52,908 nt of DNA from RH-AL1 sp964247745 (GTDB taxonomy: Bacteria > Pseudomonadota > Alphaproteobacteria > Rhizobiales > Beijerinckiaceae), in assembly GCA_964247745.1 (NCBI GenBank), contig CAXTVT010000018.1:1-52908 (forward strand). Reading direction: 5' to 3'. The notes under the pieces were generated by a model. That model saw only the letters and a list, made by a program, of their open reading frames with translations, did no database searches and had not been told where the DNA came from. The first letter of the stretch is position 1. Every line of letters starts with the position of its first letter. Positions 25,930 to 33,789 of this stretch are shown piece by piece. The position numbers were made by a program, and so were the translations under genes.

Positions 25930-26235
25930 TCAGCGGAAATCGGGGTCGGCCTGGACATGCAGGTGGCGGGCATTGCCCGCGCCGGGTAGCATGCCAAGTC
26001 CGTCCGACCGCAACCCGGCCGAAGCGGTGCCGCCGCTCCAGACGCGTGTATCGCCGATGCGCGCGTGGCCGACCTGCCCGCAAGTCCCGTTGCCTAGATC
26101 GGCGAAGCCAGACCCGTAGACCGCGCATCGGTCGGCGATCCGAACGACATCGCCCGAGAAGGCCGCCGTGCTCGCCATCGTCGCCATCGCGAGCGTGCCG
26201 AGAACCTGGGTCGTCCTGCGCGGAAGCGAGATCAT
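25930..26235 (-). CDS. Minimal secreted protein with rhizobial porin Cys motif
   Basis: A 101-residue predicted exported protein: a signal peptide (TQVLGTLAMATMASTAAFSG) and a short mature part with two cysteines in DRCAVYGSGFADLGNGTCGQ followed by VGHARIG. This closely resembles the N-terminal signature of rhizobial Porin_2 proteins (Cys, YGxGF, a Gly-turn, Cys, GG-x-R), but the 300-400-residue barrel is missing and the protein ends after about 70 mature residues. It is either an independent small family or a porin relic. The ATG at 26235 gives the cleanest signal peptide. It lies 40 bases after rsmE on the same strand. Confidence 0.6.
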   Translation of the reverse strand: MISLPRRTTQVLGTLAMATMASTAAFSGDVVRIADRCAVYGSGFADLGNGTCGQVGHARIGDTRVWSGGTASAGLRSDGLGMLPGAGNARHLHVQADPDFR

Positions 26236-26275
26236 GTCGGCCTGTTGGTTCGGTCGGGGCACGGTCAAGGTGACC

Positions 26276-27049
26276 CTACAATCGGGCGAGATCGTGATGT
26301 GGAGGCAGCCAGTCTCCCGCGATCGCCTGGACGAGAGCCAACGCGGCCACAGCGGCGGTGTCGGCCCGCAGGATACGAGGTCCGAGCGACAACCGCAGAA
26401 CCCTCGGCACGGCGAGCAGCGCCTCGCGTTCCGTCGGATCGAAACCGCCTTCCGGCCCGACGAGCACGGCGAGGGGGGTGCCGCGTGGGAGCGTGCGCAA
26501 CGCCTCGACCGGGTCCAAGGCGTCGGCATCCTCGTCGCAGAAGACCAGCGCGCGTGCATCGTCCCAGACGGCGAGCGCCGTCTCGAGGCTGGTCGGCGCC
26601 TCGATCCGCGGCACGGAGAGGATGCCGCACTGCTCCGCCGCCTCGATCGCGTTGGCCGCAAGGCGATCGAGGTTGAGGCGCGTCGCCTGGCAGCGTCGGG
26701 TCATCACAGGTCGCAGCACGCCGGCGCCCATCTCGACCGCCTTCTGCGCCATGTAGTCGAGGCGGGCGTGCTTCAGCGGCGCGAAGAGGTAGTGCAGGTC
26801 GCATGCCGGGGGCTGCGGACGGACCTGCTCGTCGACGGCGAGCGCCATCGTCTTGCGTCCGCTGCCCTCCACCAGACGGGCGCGCCATTCGCCGTGGCGG
26901 CCGTCGAACACCAGCACCGCTTCGCCTTGTTTCAGCCTGAGTACGTTGCAAAGGTAATTGTGTTGCGTTCGATCGAGCGGCAGGTGCACGCCTGTGCCGA
27001 GGTCGGGCTCGACGTAGAGGCGGGGAGCGGAGAAGTCGTAGGTCGCCAT
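26276..27049 (-). CDS. rsmE: 16S rRNA m3U1498 methyltransferase RsmE
   Basis: A SPOUT methyltransferase acting on U1498 of 16S rRNA. The 257-residue product has an N-terminal PUA-like part with QHNYLCNVLRLKQGEAVLVF, then YMAQKAVEMGAGVLRPVMTR, the EAAEQCGILSVPRI segment, and the knot motifs LAVLVGPEGGFDPTEREALL and LRLSLGPRILRADTAAVAAL. It diverges from a small secreted protein; rsmE close to ubiA is a common alphaproteobacterial arrangement. Confidence 0.95.
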   Translation of the reverse strand: MATYDFSAPRLYVEPDLGTGVHLPLDRTQHNYLCNVLRLKQGEAVLVFDGRHGEWRARLVEGSGRKTMALAVDEQVRPQPPACDLHYLFAPLKHARLDYMAQKAVEMGAGVLRPVMTRRCQATRLNLDRLAANAIEAAEQCGILSVPRIEAPTSLETALAVWDDARALVFCDEDADALDPVEALRTLPRGTPLAVLVGPEGGFDPTEREALLAVPRVLRLSLGPRILRADTAAVAALALVQAIAGDWLPPHHDLARL

Positions 27050-27113
27050 GGGGCGCGCTTAACATGCGCCTCGCGCGCCGGCGAACGGATCCGCGTTCGA
27101 CGAGGGGCATACG

Positions 27114-27542
27114 ATGGTTGGGTGCGTGTCTCGCGCGGTGATGCTCGCCGCTCTTGTTCTGGTTGGCGCCGGGGCGGCGCAGGCGGGCGACTGCAACGCC
27201 GACATCGGCGGCCTCTCGGCCAAGCGCCAGAGCTTCATCGAGAAGCTCAACGTGCTCGCCAAGGCGGCCAAGGGCAAGCTGGATCCGGTCGCGTCCTGCC
27301 CGACCCTGCGCGGCTTGGTCGGCGCCGAGGGCGCCTTGTTGAAGTACCTCGAGGCCAACAAGGCATGGTGCAACGTGCCTGACGATGCGGTGGGAAACCT
27401 CAAGCAGGCCGCCGATAAATCTCAGCAGTTCGCCACCCAGGCCTGCAACCTCGCCACGCAGGTCAAGCAACAGCAGAAGCAGGCGGCGTCTTCGCCGGCC
27501 TTGGGCGTCGAGGCCCAAAAGCTGCCTTCGGGCCCGCTTTAA
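27114..27542 (+). CDS. Small secreted four-Cys protein, unknown
   Basis: A 142-residue exported protein of unknown function. The signal peptide (VMLAALVLVGAGAAQAG) is followed by a helical body with cysteines at GDCNADIG, ASCPTLRG, AWCNVPDD and QACNLATQ, which could form two disulfides. The C-terminus is Gln-rich (VKQQQKQAASS). A GAGGGG ribosome site precedes the ATG. It lies between rsmE (divergent) and ubiA, which begins 29 bases downstream. Confidence 0.7.
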   Translation: MVGCVSRAVMLAALVLVGAGAAQAGDCNADIGGLSAKRQSFIEKLNVLAKAAKGKLDPVASCPTLRGLVGAEGALLKYLEANKAWCNVPDDAVGNLKQAADKSQQFATQACNLATQVKQQQKQAASSPALGVEAQKLPSGPL

Positions 27543-27571
27543 GCGCTTCGATCCAGCAAGGTGAGCGTCCG

Positions 27572-28519
27572 GTGAGAGCGGCGCCGACGGGCGGCGAGGC
27601 GCTGCCCGACTCGGTGTCCCGCCAATGGTTGTTCCGACTGGCCCCGACTGCCGCCATCCCCTACCTCCAACTCGCGCGGCTTGATCGTCCGGTCGGCTAT
27701 TGGCTCCTCGTCCTGCCGTGCTGGTGGTCGAACACCCTGGCGAACCTCGCCAATTACCGGCCGCCGGATCTTCGACAGCTCGTCCTGTTCCTCATCGGCG
27801 CGATCGTCATGCGCGGCGCCGGCTCGACCTACAACGACATCGTCGATCGCCACCTCGACGCCCAGGTGGAGCGCACCCGGCATCGCCCGGTCGCTTCGGG
27901 TCGGGTCACGGTCGCGGCGGCGCGCGTCTTCCTCGTAGTGCAGGCGCTGATCGGCTTCCTCGTCGTGATCCAATTCAACCTCTTCACGATCGTGATCGGC
28001 ATCGCCTCGCTGGGCATCGTGGCGGCCTATCCGTTCGCCAAGCGCGTAACGTCGTGGCCGCAGCTGGTGTTGGGGTTCGCCTTCGCTTGGGGCGGGTTGG
28101 TCGGTTGGACGGCGTCGACCGGCCGCCTGGCCGCGCCGGCTGTCGCGATCTACGCTGCGGCGATCGCCTGGACGATCGGTTACGACACGATCTACGCGAT
28201 CCAGGATGCGCGCGACGACGTGGCCGCCGGCATCCGCTCCACCGCTCGGCTGTTCGGGCCGCACCTGCGGCTCGCGGTGGCGCTGCTCTACGCCGGCGCC
28301 GTGCTGATGGCCGAGGCGGCGCTCGCGCTGGCCGGTGCCGCCGGTTCGCTTTGGGCGCAGGCCGGCATCTGTGGTTTCGCGCTCCATCTCGGCTGGCAGG
28401 TCGCGCGCCTCGACTTGGCCGATATGTCGATCGCGCTGCGGCTGTTCCGCTCCAACCGGGACGCGGGGCTGATCCTGGCAGCCGGCCTGGTCATCGCTGC
28501 GGCATTCGGCGCGACATAA
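27572..28519 (+). CDS. ubiA: 4-hydroxybenzoate polyprenyltransferase UbiA
   Basis: Attaches the isoprenoid tail to 4-hydroxybenzoate in ubiquinone synthesis; integral membrane enzyme. The 315-residue product (GTG start with an upstream AAGGTGAG) has about eight membrane helices and both Asp-rich motifs: STYNDIVDRHLDAQVERTRH in the first and GYDTIYAIQDARDDVAAGIR in the second. The N-terminal RLDRPVGYWLLVLPCWWS matches bacterial UbiA rather than chlorophyll synthase BchG, which usually lies in the photosynthesis cluster. Confidence 0.93.
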   Translation: MRAAPTGGEALPDSVSRQWLFRLAPTAAIPYLQLARLDRPVGYWLLVLPCWWSNTLANLANYRPPDLRQLVLFLIGAIVMRGAGSTYNDIVDRHLDAQVERTRHRPVASGRVTVAAARVFLVVQALIGFLVVIQFNLFTIVIGIASLGIVAAYPFAKRVTSWPQLVLGFAFAWGGLVGWTASTGRLAAPAVAIYAAAIAWTIGYDTIYAIQDARDDVAAGIRSTARLFGPHLRLAVALLYAGAVLMAEAALALAGAAGSLWAQAGICGFALHLGWQVARLDLADMSIALRLFRSNRDAGLILAAGLVIAAAFGAT

Positions 28520-28595
28520 TCGCTGGATCGTCGGCCAATTGCCTGAAACCGAACTTATGCGTAACCCGTAGCTTGGTCGAAGCACGGAAGCCGTC

Positions 28596-29402
28596 ATGCC
28601 CAAGCTTTTGCCCATGCTGCTCGTCGCCGTTTTCGCTGCCACGGCTTCTTTCGCCGCCTCGGTGCGACAGCCGGCCGATCTCGCCGGGACGTGGGAGCTG
28701 TCTTTCGACAAGACAGGATCCGTCTGCCGCGTGCTGCTGCGCGCGGAGAAATCCGACAAGGGCGACTATTTCGTCGGCATGCCGAGTGCCTGCCGCCACG
28801 CCATGCCCGGCATCGCCGCCGTCGGCCGTTGGTTGATGCCGGACGACGGGCATGTCGTGCTGGGCGATCCCGGCGGCGCGCAGCTGTTGACGCTCACCGC
28901 GTCGGGCGATGGCTTCGCCAATGCCGGGCCGGTCGGCACCTATACGCTGAAGCCGGTGGCCAGCGGCCGTTCGGCGGTCAGCGCCGGCCTGACCCCCGTC
29001 GAGCCGGTGCCGGGCTCGGCCTTGCCGCCCGCCGCAGATGCCCCCGTGAAGCTGGAGCGGATCGCCTCGCGGCGGACCAAGTCTGACGCGGCCGCCGAGC
29101 CGACCGAGACGCGCGAGGAACTCCCCGGACGTTACGCGGTGATGCGGGAGAAGCGCGATACCGGCTGCATGATCACGCTCGACAAGTCGCGCTCCTCCGG
29201 TAGCGACCGGGCCCAGCTCGCGCCTGGCTGCCGCGACCAGGGCATCGTGATCTTCGATCCCTCGGCCTGGCAGTTGATCCGGGGCAAGCTGATCCTCACT
29301 GCCCGCGCCGGCCACAAGGCCGAGCTGGAGAAGCAGGGCGAAGGACATTGGGAAAAAGATGCCAAGGACGGCGGCAAGCCGCTCGGGCTGAAGAAGCTCT
29401 AA
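28596..29402 (+). CDS. Secreted protein with two AprI/Inh-like inhibitor domains
   Basis: A 268-residue exported protein. It has a signal peptide (LLPMLLVAVFAATASFAASV), then two related beta-barrel-like halves: residues 22-125, with LAGTWELSFDKTGSVCRVLL and PSACRHAMPGIA, and residues 170-268, with ELPGRYAVMREKRDTGCMIT and APGCRDQGIVIFDPSAWQL. Each half carries the paired Cys and W/Y pattern of the AprI/Inh metalloprotease-inhibitor family. Members inhibit secreted serralysin-type proteases; no such protease is in the window. Its stop codon overlaps the convergent lutC stop by four bases. Confidence 0.7.
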   Translation: MPKLLPMLLVAVFAATASFAASVRQPADLAGTWELSFDKTGSVCRVLLRAEKSDKGDYFVGMPSACRHAMPGIAAVGRWLMPDDGHVVLGDPGGAQLLTLTASGDGFANAGPVGTYTLKPVASGRSAVSAGLTPVEPVPGSALPPAADAPVKLERIASRRTKSDAAAEPTETREELPGRYAVMREKRDTGCMITLDKSRSSGSDRAQLAPGCRDQGIVIFDPSAWQLIRGKLILTARAGHKAELEKQGEGHWEKDAKDGGKPLGLKKL

Positions 29403-29989
29403 CTGTATCGCGTCAGCGGCAGGATCGACAACGAGCGCACACCCTGGGCTCCGCGGATCAGGACGCCCTCGATGTCGGCCGTCGCCGACGGCCCGGTGTG
29501 GAACACGAGGTAGCGCGCGCGCGAAAACTCGGGCCGCAGGTATGCGGCGTGGATGTCGGCAACGATGTCGGCGGGGTCGAGCAGCACGATGAGGTGCTGG
29601 GCGAGATAGGCCAGCGTGTTGATGCCGAGCCCGGTCTCGGTGAAGGCGACCGTGCCGGTCTCGGCCACACCGAAGGCGGCGCGCACCACGGCCACGTCGA
29701 CATCGTCGAGGCTGGCCGCCTCTTGATCGAGGTCGAGCTCGCGGGTGCCGGCTAGCTCCGGGACGCGCGACACGACGACGGCGGCGCTGGCGAGGCGCTC
29801 GCGCAGCGGTCGCAACGGCTCGCCCGACACCGGCTCGAGCCATGTGCCGCCCATCGCCTTGAAGGCCTCAACGAAGCGGGCGAGGCGGTCGTCGCGGCCG
29901 GTCCGGTCGAACAGCGGGATTTCGGGCCGTGACCGCGGCGCCGGCTTGTTGGCGCGGATCGCGCCGAGGATCGCGTCGCGGCTGCTCAC
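29399..29989 (-). CDS. lutC: LUD-domain protein LutC
   Basis: Third subunit of the LutABC iron-sulfur L-lactate oxidation system. The 196-residue product has the LUD fold with VRAAFGVAETGTVAFTETGL, LAYLAQHLIVLLDPADIVAD and FHTGPSATADIEGVLIRGAQ followed by G-V-R. The start is GTG at 29989, overlapping the lutB stop (GTGA), so translation is coupled. This is the last gene of the lutA-lutB-lutC operon on the minus strand. Confidence 0.9.
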   Translation of the reverse strand: MSSRDAILGAIRANKPAPRSRPEIPLFDRTGRDDRLARFVEAFKAMGGTWLEPVSGEPLRPLRERLASAAVVVSRVPELAGTRELDLDQEAASLDDVDVAVVRAAFGVAETGTVAFTETGLGINTLAYLAQHLIVLLDPADIVADIHAAYLRPEFSRARYLVFHTGPSATADIEGVLIRGAQGVRSLSILPLTRYS

Positions 29990-31524
29990 TTAAGCTCGTC
30001 CTTTCCGGATCGCGTCTTGCCAGCGCGGTTCTTGGCCCACCACAGGTGGAAGGTCTCGCCCGACGCTGCGGGGTTCTCACGGCCCTTTCCCCAGCTGTTC
30101 AGCCGGTTGTAGGTGGCGAAGCGCGGCAGGTGCTGCAACGCGGAATCCGTAGTGGAGATCGCGGCGCGGTAGAGGCGCGGGCTGCCGAGCACCATGCCCG
30201 CCGCCTGCATCGCCGTCTTCTTGGCCCAGGGCACCTCGTGCTCCTCGGCCATGACGGCGCGCCACGCGTAGATCTGCTCGTGCAGGTTGATCTTGGTCGG
30301 GCAGACGTTGGTGCACGACCCGTTCAGCGTCGAGGCGAACGGCAGGTTCGAGAACTTGTGCCGGTCGAACGTCGGGTCGAGAATCAGGCCGAGCGGTCCG
30401 GTGTAGGTGAAGCCGTAGGAGAGGCCGCCGGAGCGGCGGAACACCGGGCAGGTGTTCATGCAGGCACCGCACCGGATGCATTTCAGCGACGTCCAGAACT
30501 GCTCCATGCCGAGCCGCTTGCTGCGGCCGTTGTCGACCAGCACGACGTGCATCTGCGCGCCGCGGCGCGGCGCCATGAAATGCGAGGTGTATTGCGTGAT
30601 CGGCGAGCCCAGCGCCGAGCGCGACAGCAGGCGGATGAACACGCCGAGATCGGCGACGCGCGGCACCAGCTTCTCGATGCCCACCGAAGCGATGTGCAGT
30701 TTCGGCGTGTTGGCGGAGAGGTCGGCGTTGCCCTCGTTGGTGCAGGTCACCACGGCGCCGGTCTCGGCGACGAGGAAGTTGCCGCCCGTCATGCCGGCCG
30801 CCGCCTCCAGAATGTGTGGGCGCGTCGTCACGCGCTGGTGCTCGGCGAGATAATGCGGGTCGTCGTTGCCGGGCTCCGCGCCGAGCGTGCGGGCAAACAC
30901 GTCGCTGACATCGGAGCGCAGCTTGTGCACGGATGGCACCACCACGTGGCTCGGCGCCTCGCCGTCGAGTTGCTGGATGCGCTCGCCGAGATCGGTCTCG
31001 GTCACGGCGATGCCGTGCTCGGTGAGGTACTCGCGCATGCCGCATTCTTCGGTGAGCATGCTCTTCGACTTGATCAGCGTGGCGGCGGCGTTCTCGCGCA
31101 GGATCGAGAGCACGATGGCATTGTGCTCGGCCGCGTCCTTGGCCCAGTGCACATGGACGCCGTTCTTCCGTGCCGCCGCCTCGAACTGCTCGAGGTAGGT
31201 GTCGAGATGAGTAAGCGTGTGCTCCTTGATCTGGGAGGCCAGCTCGCGCAGCTGCTCCCATTCCGGGATGGCGTGCGCTTGGCGGTCGCGCTTGACGCGC
31301 AAATCCCAGAGACGCTCGTCGTGGAAGCGCTGGTGCTCCGGCGCGGCGAGGAAGCGCTCGGCCGCCTCGGCATGGTCGATGCGCTTGCCGGGGCGCACGA
31401 TGGCGCCGCGCGGCTGCGGCTCGCGCTGGTCGGCGTGGATCGGATGCGAGCGGCCCTCGGCATGCTGGAGCCTTTGGCCATCCTGATCGCGGTCGGAGCC
31501 AGGCTCTCCCGATCGATCGCTCAT
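29986..31524 (-). CDS. lutB: Iron-sulfur LUD protein LutB
   Basis: Catalytic or electron-transfer subunit of LutABC lactate oxidation. The 512-residue product has an N-terminal LUD domain (about 60-300, with MTGGNFLVAETGAVVTCTNE) and a ferredoxin-like domain near 335-420. The first cluster motif CIRCGACMNTCPVFRRSGG is complete. The second reads STLNGSCTNVCPTKINLHEQ, so the expected first Cys is Asn, encoded AAC. I recall a similar form in other bacteria, so this may be a subfamily trait rather than damage. The ATG at 31524 overlaps the lutA stop; the longer upstream frame is rejected. Confidence 0.92.
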   Translation of the reverse strand: MSDRSGEPGSDRDQDGQRLQHAEGRSHPIHADQREPQPRGAIVRPGKRIDHAEAAERFLAAPEHQRFHDERLWDLRVKRDRQAHAIPEWEQLRELASQIKEHTLTHLDTYLEQFEAAARKNGVHVHWAKDAAEHNAIVLSILRENAAATLIKSKSMLTEECGMREYLTEHGIAVTETDLGERIQQLDGEAPSHVVVPSVHKLRSDVSDVFARTLGAEPGNDDPHYLAEHQRVTTRPHILEAAAGMTGGNFLVAETGAVVTCTNEGNADLSANTPKLHIASVGIEKLVPRVADLGVFIRLLSRSALGSPITQYTSHFMAPRRGAQMHVVLVDNGRSKRLGMEQFWTSLKCIRCGACMNTCPVFRRSGGLSYGFTYTGPLGLILDPTFDRHKFSNLPFASTLNGSCTNVCPTKINLHEQIYAWRAVMAEEHEVPWAKKTAMQAAGMVLGSPRLYRAAISTTDSALQHLPRFATYNRLNSWGKGRENPAASGETFHLWWAKNRAGKTRSGKDELK

Positions 31525-32264
31525 ACCGCCACCCCGTTCAGCACCTGTGCGATATGCAGGAAGCGCATCCGCAGGCCGGCGCGCTCGGCGCAACCCTTCT
31601 GGTGCATCAGGCACGACGTGTCGGCGGAGACGATGACCTCCGCTCCGGCTTTAAGATGATCGGCCACCTTGTCCTGGCCAGTCTTCACCGACACGGCCTC
31701 TTCGAAAATCGAGAAAGTGCCGCCGAAGCCGCAGCACTCGTCCGGCCGCGCCGGCTCGACAAACTCGATCCCGTCGACCTTGCGCAGCAGGTCGAGCGGC
31801 TTGGAGAACGCGGGCCCCACGATCTCGCTGGCGCGGGCATGGCCAAGCCCGCGCAGCGAACCGCAGCCGCCGTGATACCCGACCTTGTGCGGGAACGATG
31901 CCCACGGGAAAGCCTCGACCTTCATGATGTCATACAGGAACTCGACCAGTTCGTAGGTGCGCTCGCGCACCCGCAGCACCTCCGCGGTCTGCTCGATCGC
32001 GTCGAACTTGGAGCGGACGTGGTTCACGCAGCTACCCGAAGGCCCGACCACGTAGTCGTAGCCGGCGAAGCATGTCACGAAATTGCGCTCGGTTGCCGCT
32101 GCCTCGGCTTGGCAGCCTGAATTCGCCATCGGCTGGCCGCAGCAGGTCTGGTCGAACGGGTAGTCCACGTCGCAGCCGAGCCGCTCCAGCAGCTCCAGCG
32201 TGGCGATGCCGACTTCGGGAAAGAAGGCGTCGATGTAGCAGGGCACGAACAGGCCGACATTCAT
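31521..32264 (-). CDS. lutA: Cysteine-rich CCG-domain protein LutA
   Basis: First subunit of LutABC. The 247-residue product starts MNVGLFVPCYIDAFFPEVGI and carries two CCG-type cysteine-rich domains, DYPFDQTCCGQPMANSGCQA and RPDECCGFGGTFSIFEEAVS, which bind iron-sulfur or heterodisulfide-type centres, plus GPSGSCVNHVR and VSADTSCLMHQKGCAERAG. The start at ATG 32264 is fixed by the family N-terminus. It leads the operon and diverges from the UbiC-like secreted protein gene with an 82-base gap. Confidence 0.93.
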   Translation of the reverse strand: MNVGLFVPCYIDAFFPEVGIATLELLERLGCDVDYPFDQTCCGQPMANSGCQAEAAATERNFVTCFAGYDYVVGPSGSCVNHVRSKFDAIEQTAEVLRVRERTYELVEFLYDIMKVEAFPWASFPHKVGYHGGCGSLRGLGHARASEIVGPAFSKPLDLLRKVDGIEFVEPARPDECCGFGGTFSIFEEAVSVKTGQDKVADHLKAGAEVIVSADTSCLMHQKGCAERAGLRMRFLHIAQVLNGVAV

Positions 32265-32346
32265 ACGCTTGGCTCGGCTCCAGCTTGGCTTCCCGCGTCC
32301 GGCGCGCCATAGCTCGCCGTCCGTTCCGGAATAGGTCCAGCCCGCC

Positions 32347-33009
32347 ATGCGCGCAACGTCCGGCCTCGCGGCCTTCGGTCTCGCCGTCTCCGGGACCCTC
32401 GCGCTGGCGGGTCCAACGCTGCCCGACACGTTCCTCGCCCGGGTGGAGGCGCTGGCGACGATGGAGACGCTCAGCGCCGAGATCTTGGCGAGCCACAGCG
32501 CCACGCGGGTTCTGGAGTCATGGTGCGGCGACCATGCGATTGCGCTGCCGGCGACGATCCGCGCGGAGCGGGTGGGGAATGCGCCGGAAAAGCCGATCCG
32601 GCCCGAGCAGCGAGCCCATCTCGCGGTCGGACCGGACGAGCCGATCCGCTACCGTCGTGTTCGCCTGGCTTGCGGATCCCACGTGTTGTCGGAGGCCGAC
32701 AATTGGTACGTGCCCTCGCGCCTGACTCCCGAGATGAACCGCGTGCTCGACACGTCGGACACGCCGTTCGGCAAGGCGGTGGCGGCGCTGCATTTTTCGC
32801 GAGAGAGCCTCGGCGCGCAGATGGTCTGGCCGGTGCTGCCGCCGGATTGGCAGCGCCGCGCGCCGTCGCCCGACCATCCCGACGAGACGCTCGACATCCC
32901 GCTGGAGCTGTTCGAACATCAGGCCGTGCTGTTCGACGATCACCATCGGCCCATTTCGGAGGTCGATGAGCACTACATGCGCGACATCCTGCCGTTCGCC
33001 GACCGGTGA
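32347..33009 (+). CDS. Secreted chorismate-lyase-like (UbiC-fold) protein
   Basis: A 220-residue protein with an N-terminal signal (FGLAVSGTLALAGPTLPDTF). The region 95-215 resembles the UbiC/chorismate lyase fold: RYRRVRLACGSHVLSEADNW, VPSRLTPEMNRVLDTSDTPF and a C-terminal SEVDEHYMRDILPFA. Classical UbiC is cytosolic, whereas this protein has an export signal, so an enzymatic role in ubiquinone synthesis is uncertain; a binding role in the periplasm is possible. It diverges from lutA. A run of nine G residues follows its stop at 33017-33025. Confidence 0.6.
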   Translation: MRATSGLAAFGLAVSGTLALAGPTLPDTFLARVEALATMETLSAEILASHSATRVLESWCGDHAIALPATIRAERVGNAPEKPIRPEQRAHLAVGPDEPIRYRRVRLACGSHVLSEADNWYVPSRLTPEMNRVLDTSDTPFGKAVAALHFSRESLGAQMVWPVLPPDWQRRAPSPDHPDETLDIPLELFEHQAVLFDDHHRPISEVDEHYMRDILPFADR

Positions 33010-33043
33010 GCGCCCTGGGGGGGGGCAACCACTTGGTGGCGAC

Positions 33044-33166
33044 TCAGCCGTTTTCGGTGGCTGAAGGCGCGGAGCGCGTCGGGACATTGGCATGCGCGGA
33101 GACGTGCTGGCAGGACGAGACGCCGAGCAGGGCGGCGAAGGCGAGCCAACGCAGGCTGATACGCAT
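33044..33166 (-). CDS. Tiny putative lipoprotein
   Basis: A 40-codon open frame. It has the form of a small lipoprotein: MRISLRWLAFAALLGVSSCQ has a charged N-terminus, a hydrophobic core and a lipobox ending VSSC, followed by 21 polar residues. A GAGAG ribosome site lies six bases before the ATG. No family is recognised; the call rests on the lipobox and ribosome site alone. Confidence 0.4.
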   Translation of the reverse strand: MRISLRWLAFAALLGVSSCQHVSAHANVPTRSAPSATENG

Positions 33167-33318
33167 GGGGATCTCTCGGGATAGCCGATGACGAACCAGA
33201 TCATCGCGCATACATCGGCGCAAGGCTGCGGCGCGTGACGCCGTCCTTGACCACCGCCGACCCCTCCTGTATCGACCCGCCTTCCCACACATAACGTATT
33301 CGCCCAAGGATCAAGACG

Positions 33319-33621
33319 ATGTCGCGCCGCTGTGAACTCACTGGAAAGGGCGTGCAGTCCGGCAACGTGGTCAGCCATTCCAACATCAAGACGCGCACGC
33401 GTTTCCTGCCGAACCTCTGCAACGTGACGCTGATCTCCGAGACGCTCGAGCGCTCGATCCGCGTGCGCGTTGCTGCGGCTTCGCTGCGATCCGTCGAACA
33501 CCGCGGCGGCCTGGACGCGTTCCTTGCCAAGGCCCGCGAACACGAGCTGTCGCAGCCGATGCGGGTGCTGAAGCGCGAGATTGCCAAGAAGCACGCCGCG
33601 AGCGCGGCCGCGTCCGCCTAA
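33319..33621 (+). CDS. rpmB: 50S ribosomal protein L28
   Basis: Large-subunit ribosomal protein. The 100-residue product starts MSRRCELTGKGVQSGNVVSH and has SNIKTRTRFLPNLCNVTLIS, with the extended C-terminus (RVLKREIAKKHAASAAASA) typical of alphaproteobacterial L28. It is monocistronic, followed by a hairpin. Identification is firm. Confidence 0.97.
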   Translation: MSRRCELTGKGVQSGNVVSHSNIKTRTRFLPNLCNVTLISETLERSIRVRVAAASLRSVEHRGGLDAFLAKAREHELSQPMRVLKREIAKKHAASAAASA

Positions 33622-33640
33622 TCGAAATCGTTGATTTCGA
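33622..33640 (+). terminator. Hairpin after rpmB
   Basis: TCGAAATC (33622-33629) pairs perfectly with GATTTCGA (33633-33640) over a 3-base loop. It begins immediately after the rpmB stop. No T-run follows directly; a T7 run occurs about 26 bases later, so the hairpin may act as a terminator or stabilise the 3' end. Confidence 0.5.
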
Positions 33641-33789
33641 GACGCGCGTCTTCAGCTTCTTACTGGTTTTTTTGTAAGCTTGAGATCGAAAGGGCGCCGC
33701 TCGGCTCTTGTGCTTCGGTCAAGTGTGACGGTGGAAAGTTACGGTGCTTCGTCGGCATCGACCGTAAGAACCTTTTGAGACAATCGAAA

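Noticed and set aside
33247..33275. Sigma-70 promoter for rpmB (TTGACC with TATCGA or TGTATC)
   Set aside because: The -10 match is weak and the spacing ambiguous (15 to 17 bases); not strong enough to list.
17313..33640. Genomic island or prophage
   Set aside because: No integrase, transposase, tRNA edge, direct repeats or compositional break was seen; the genes are mainly housekeeping.
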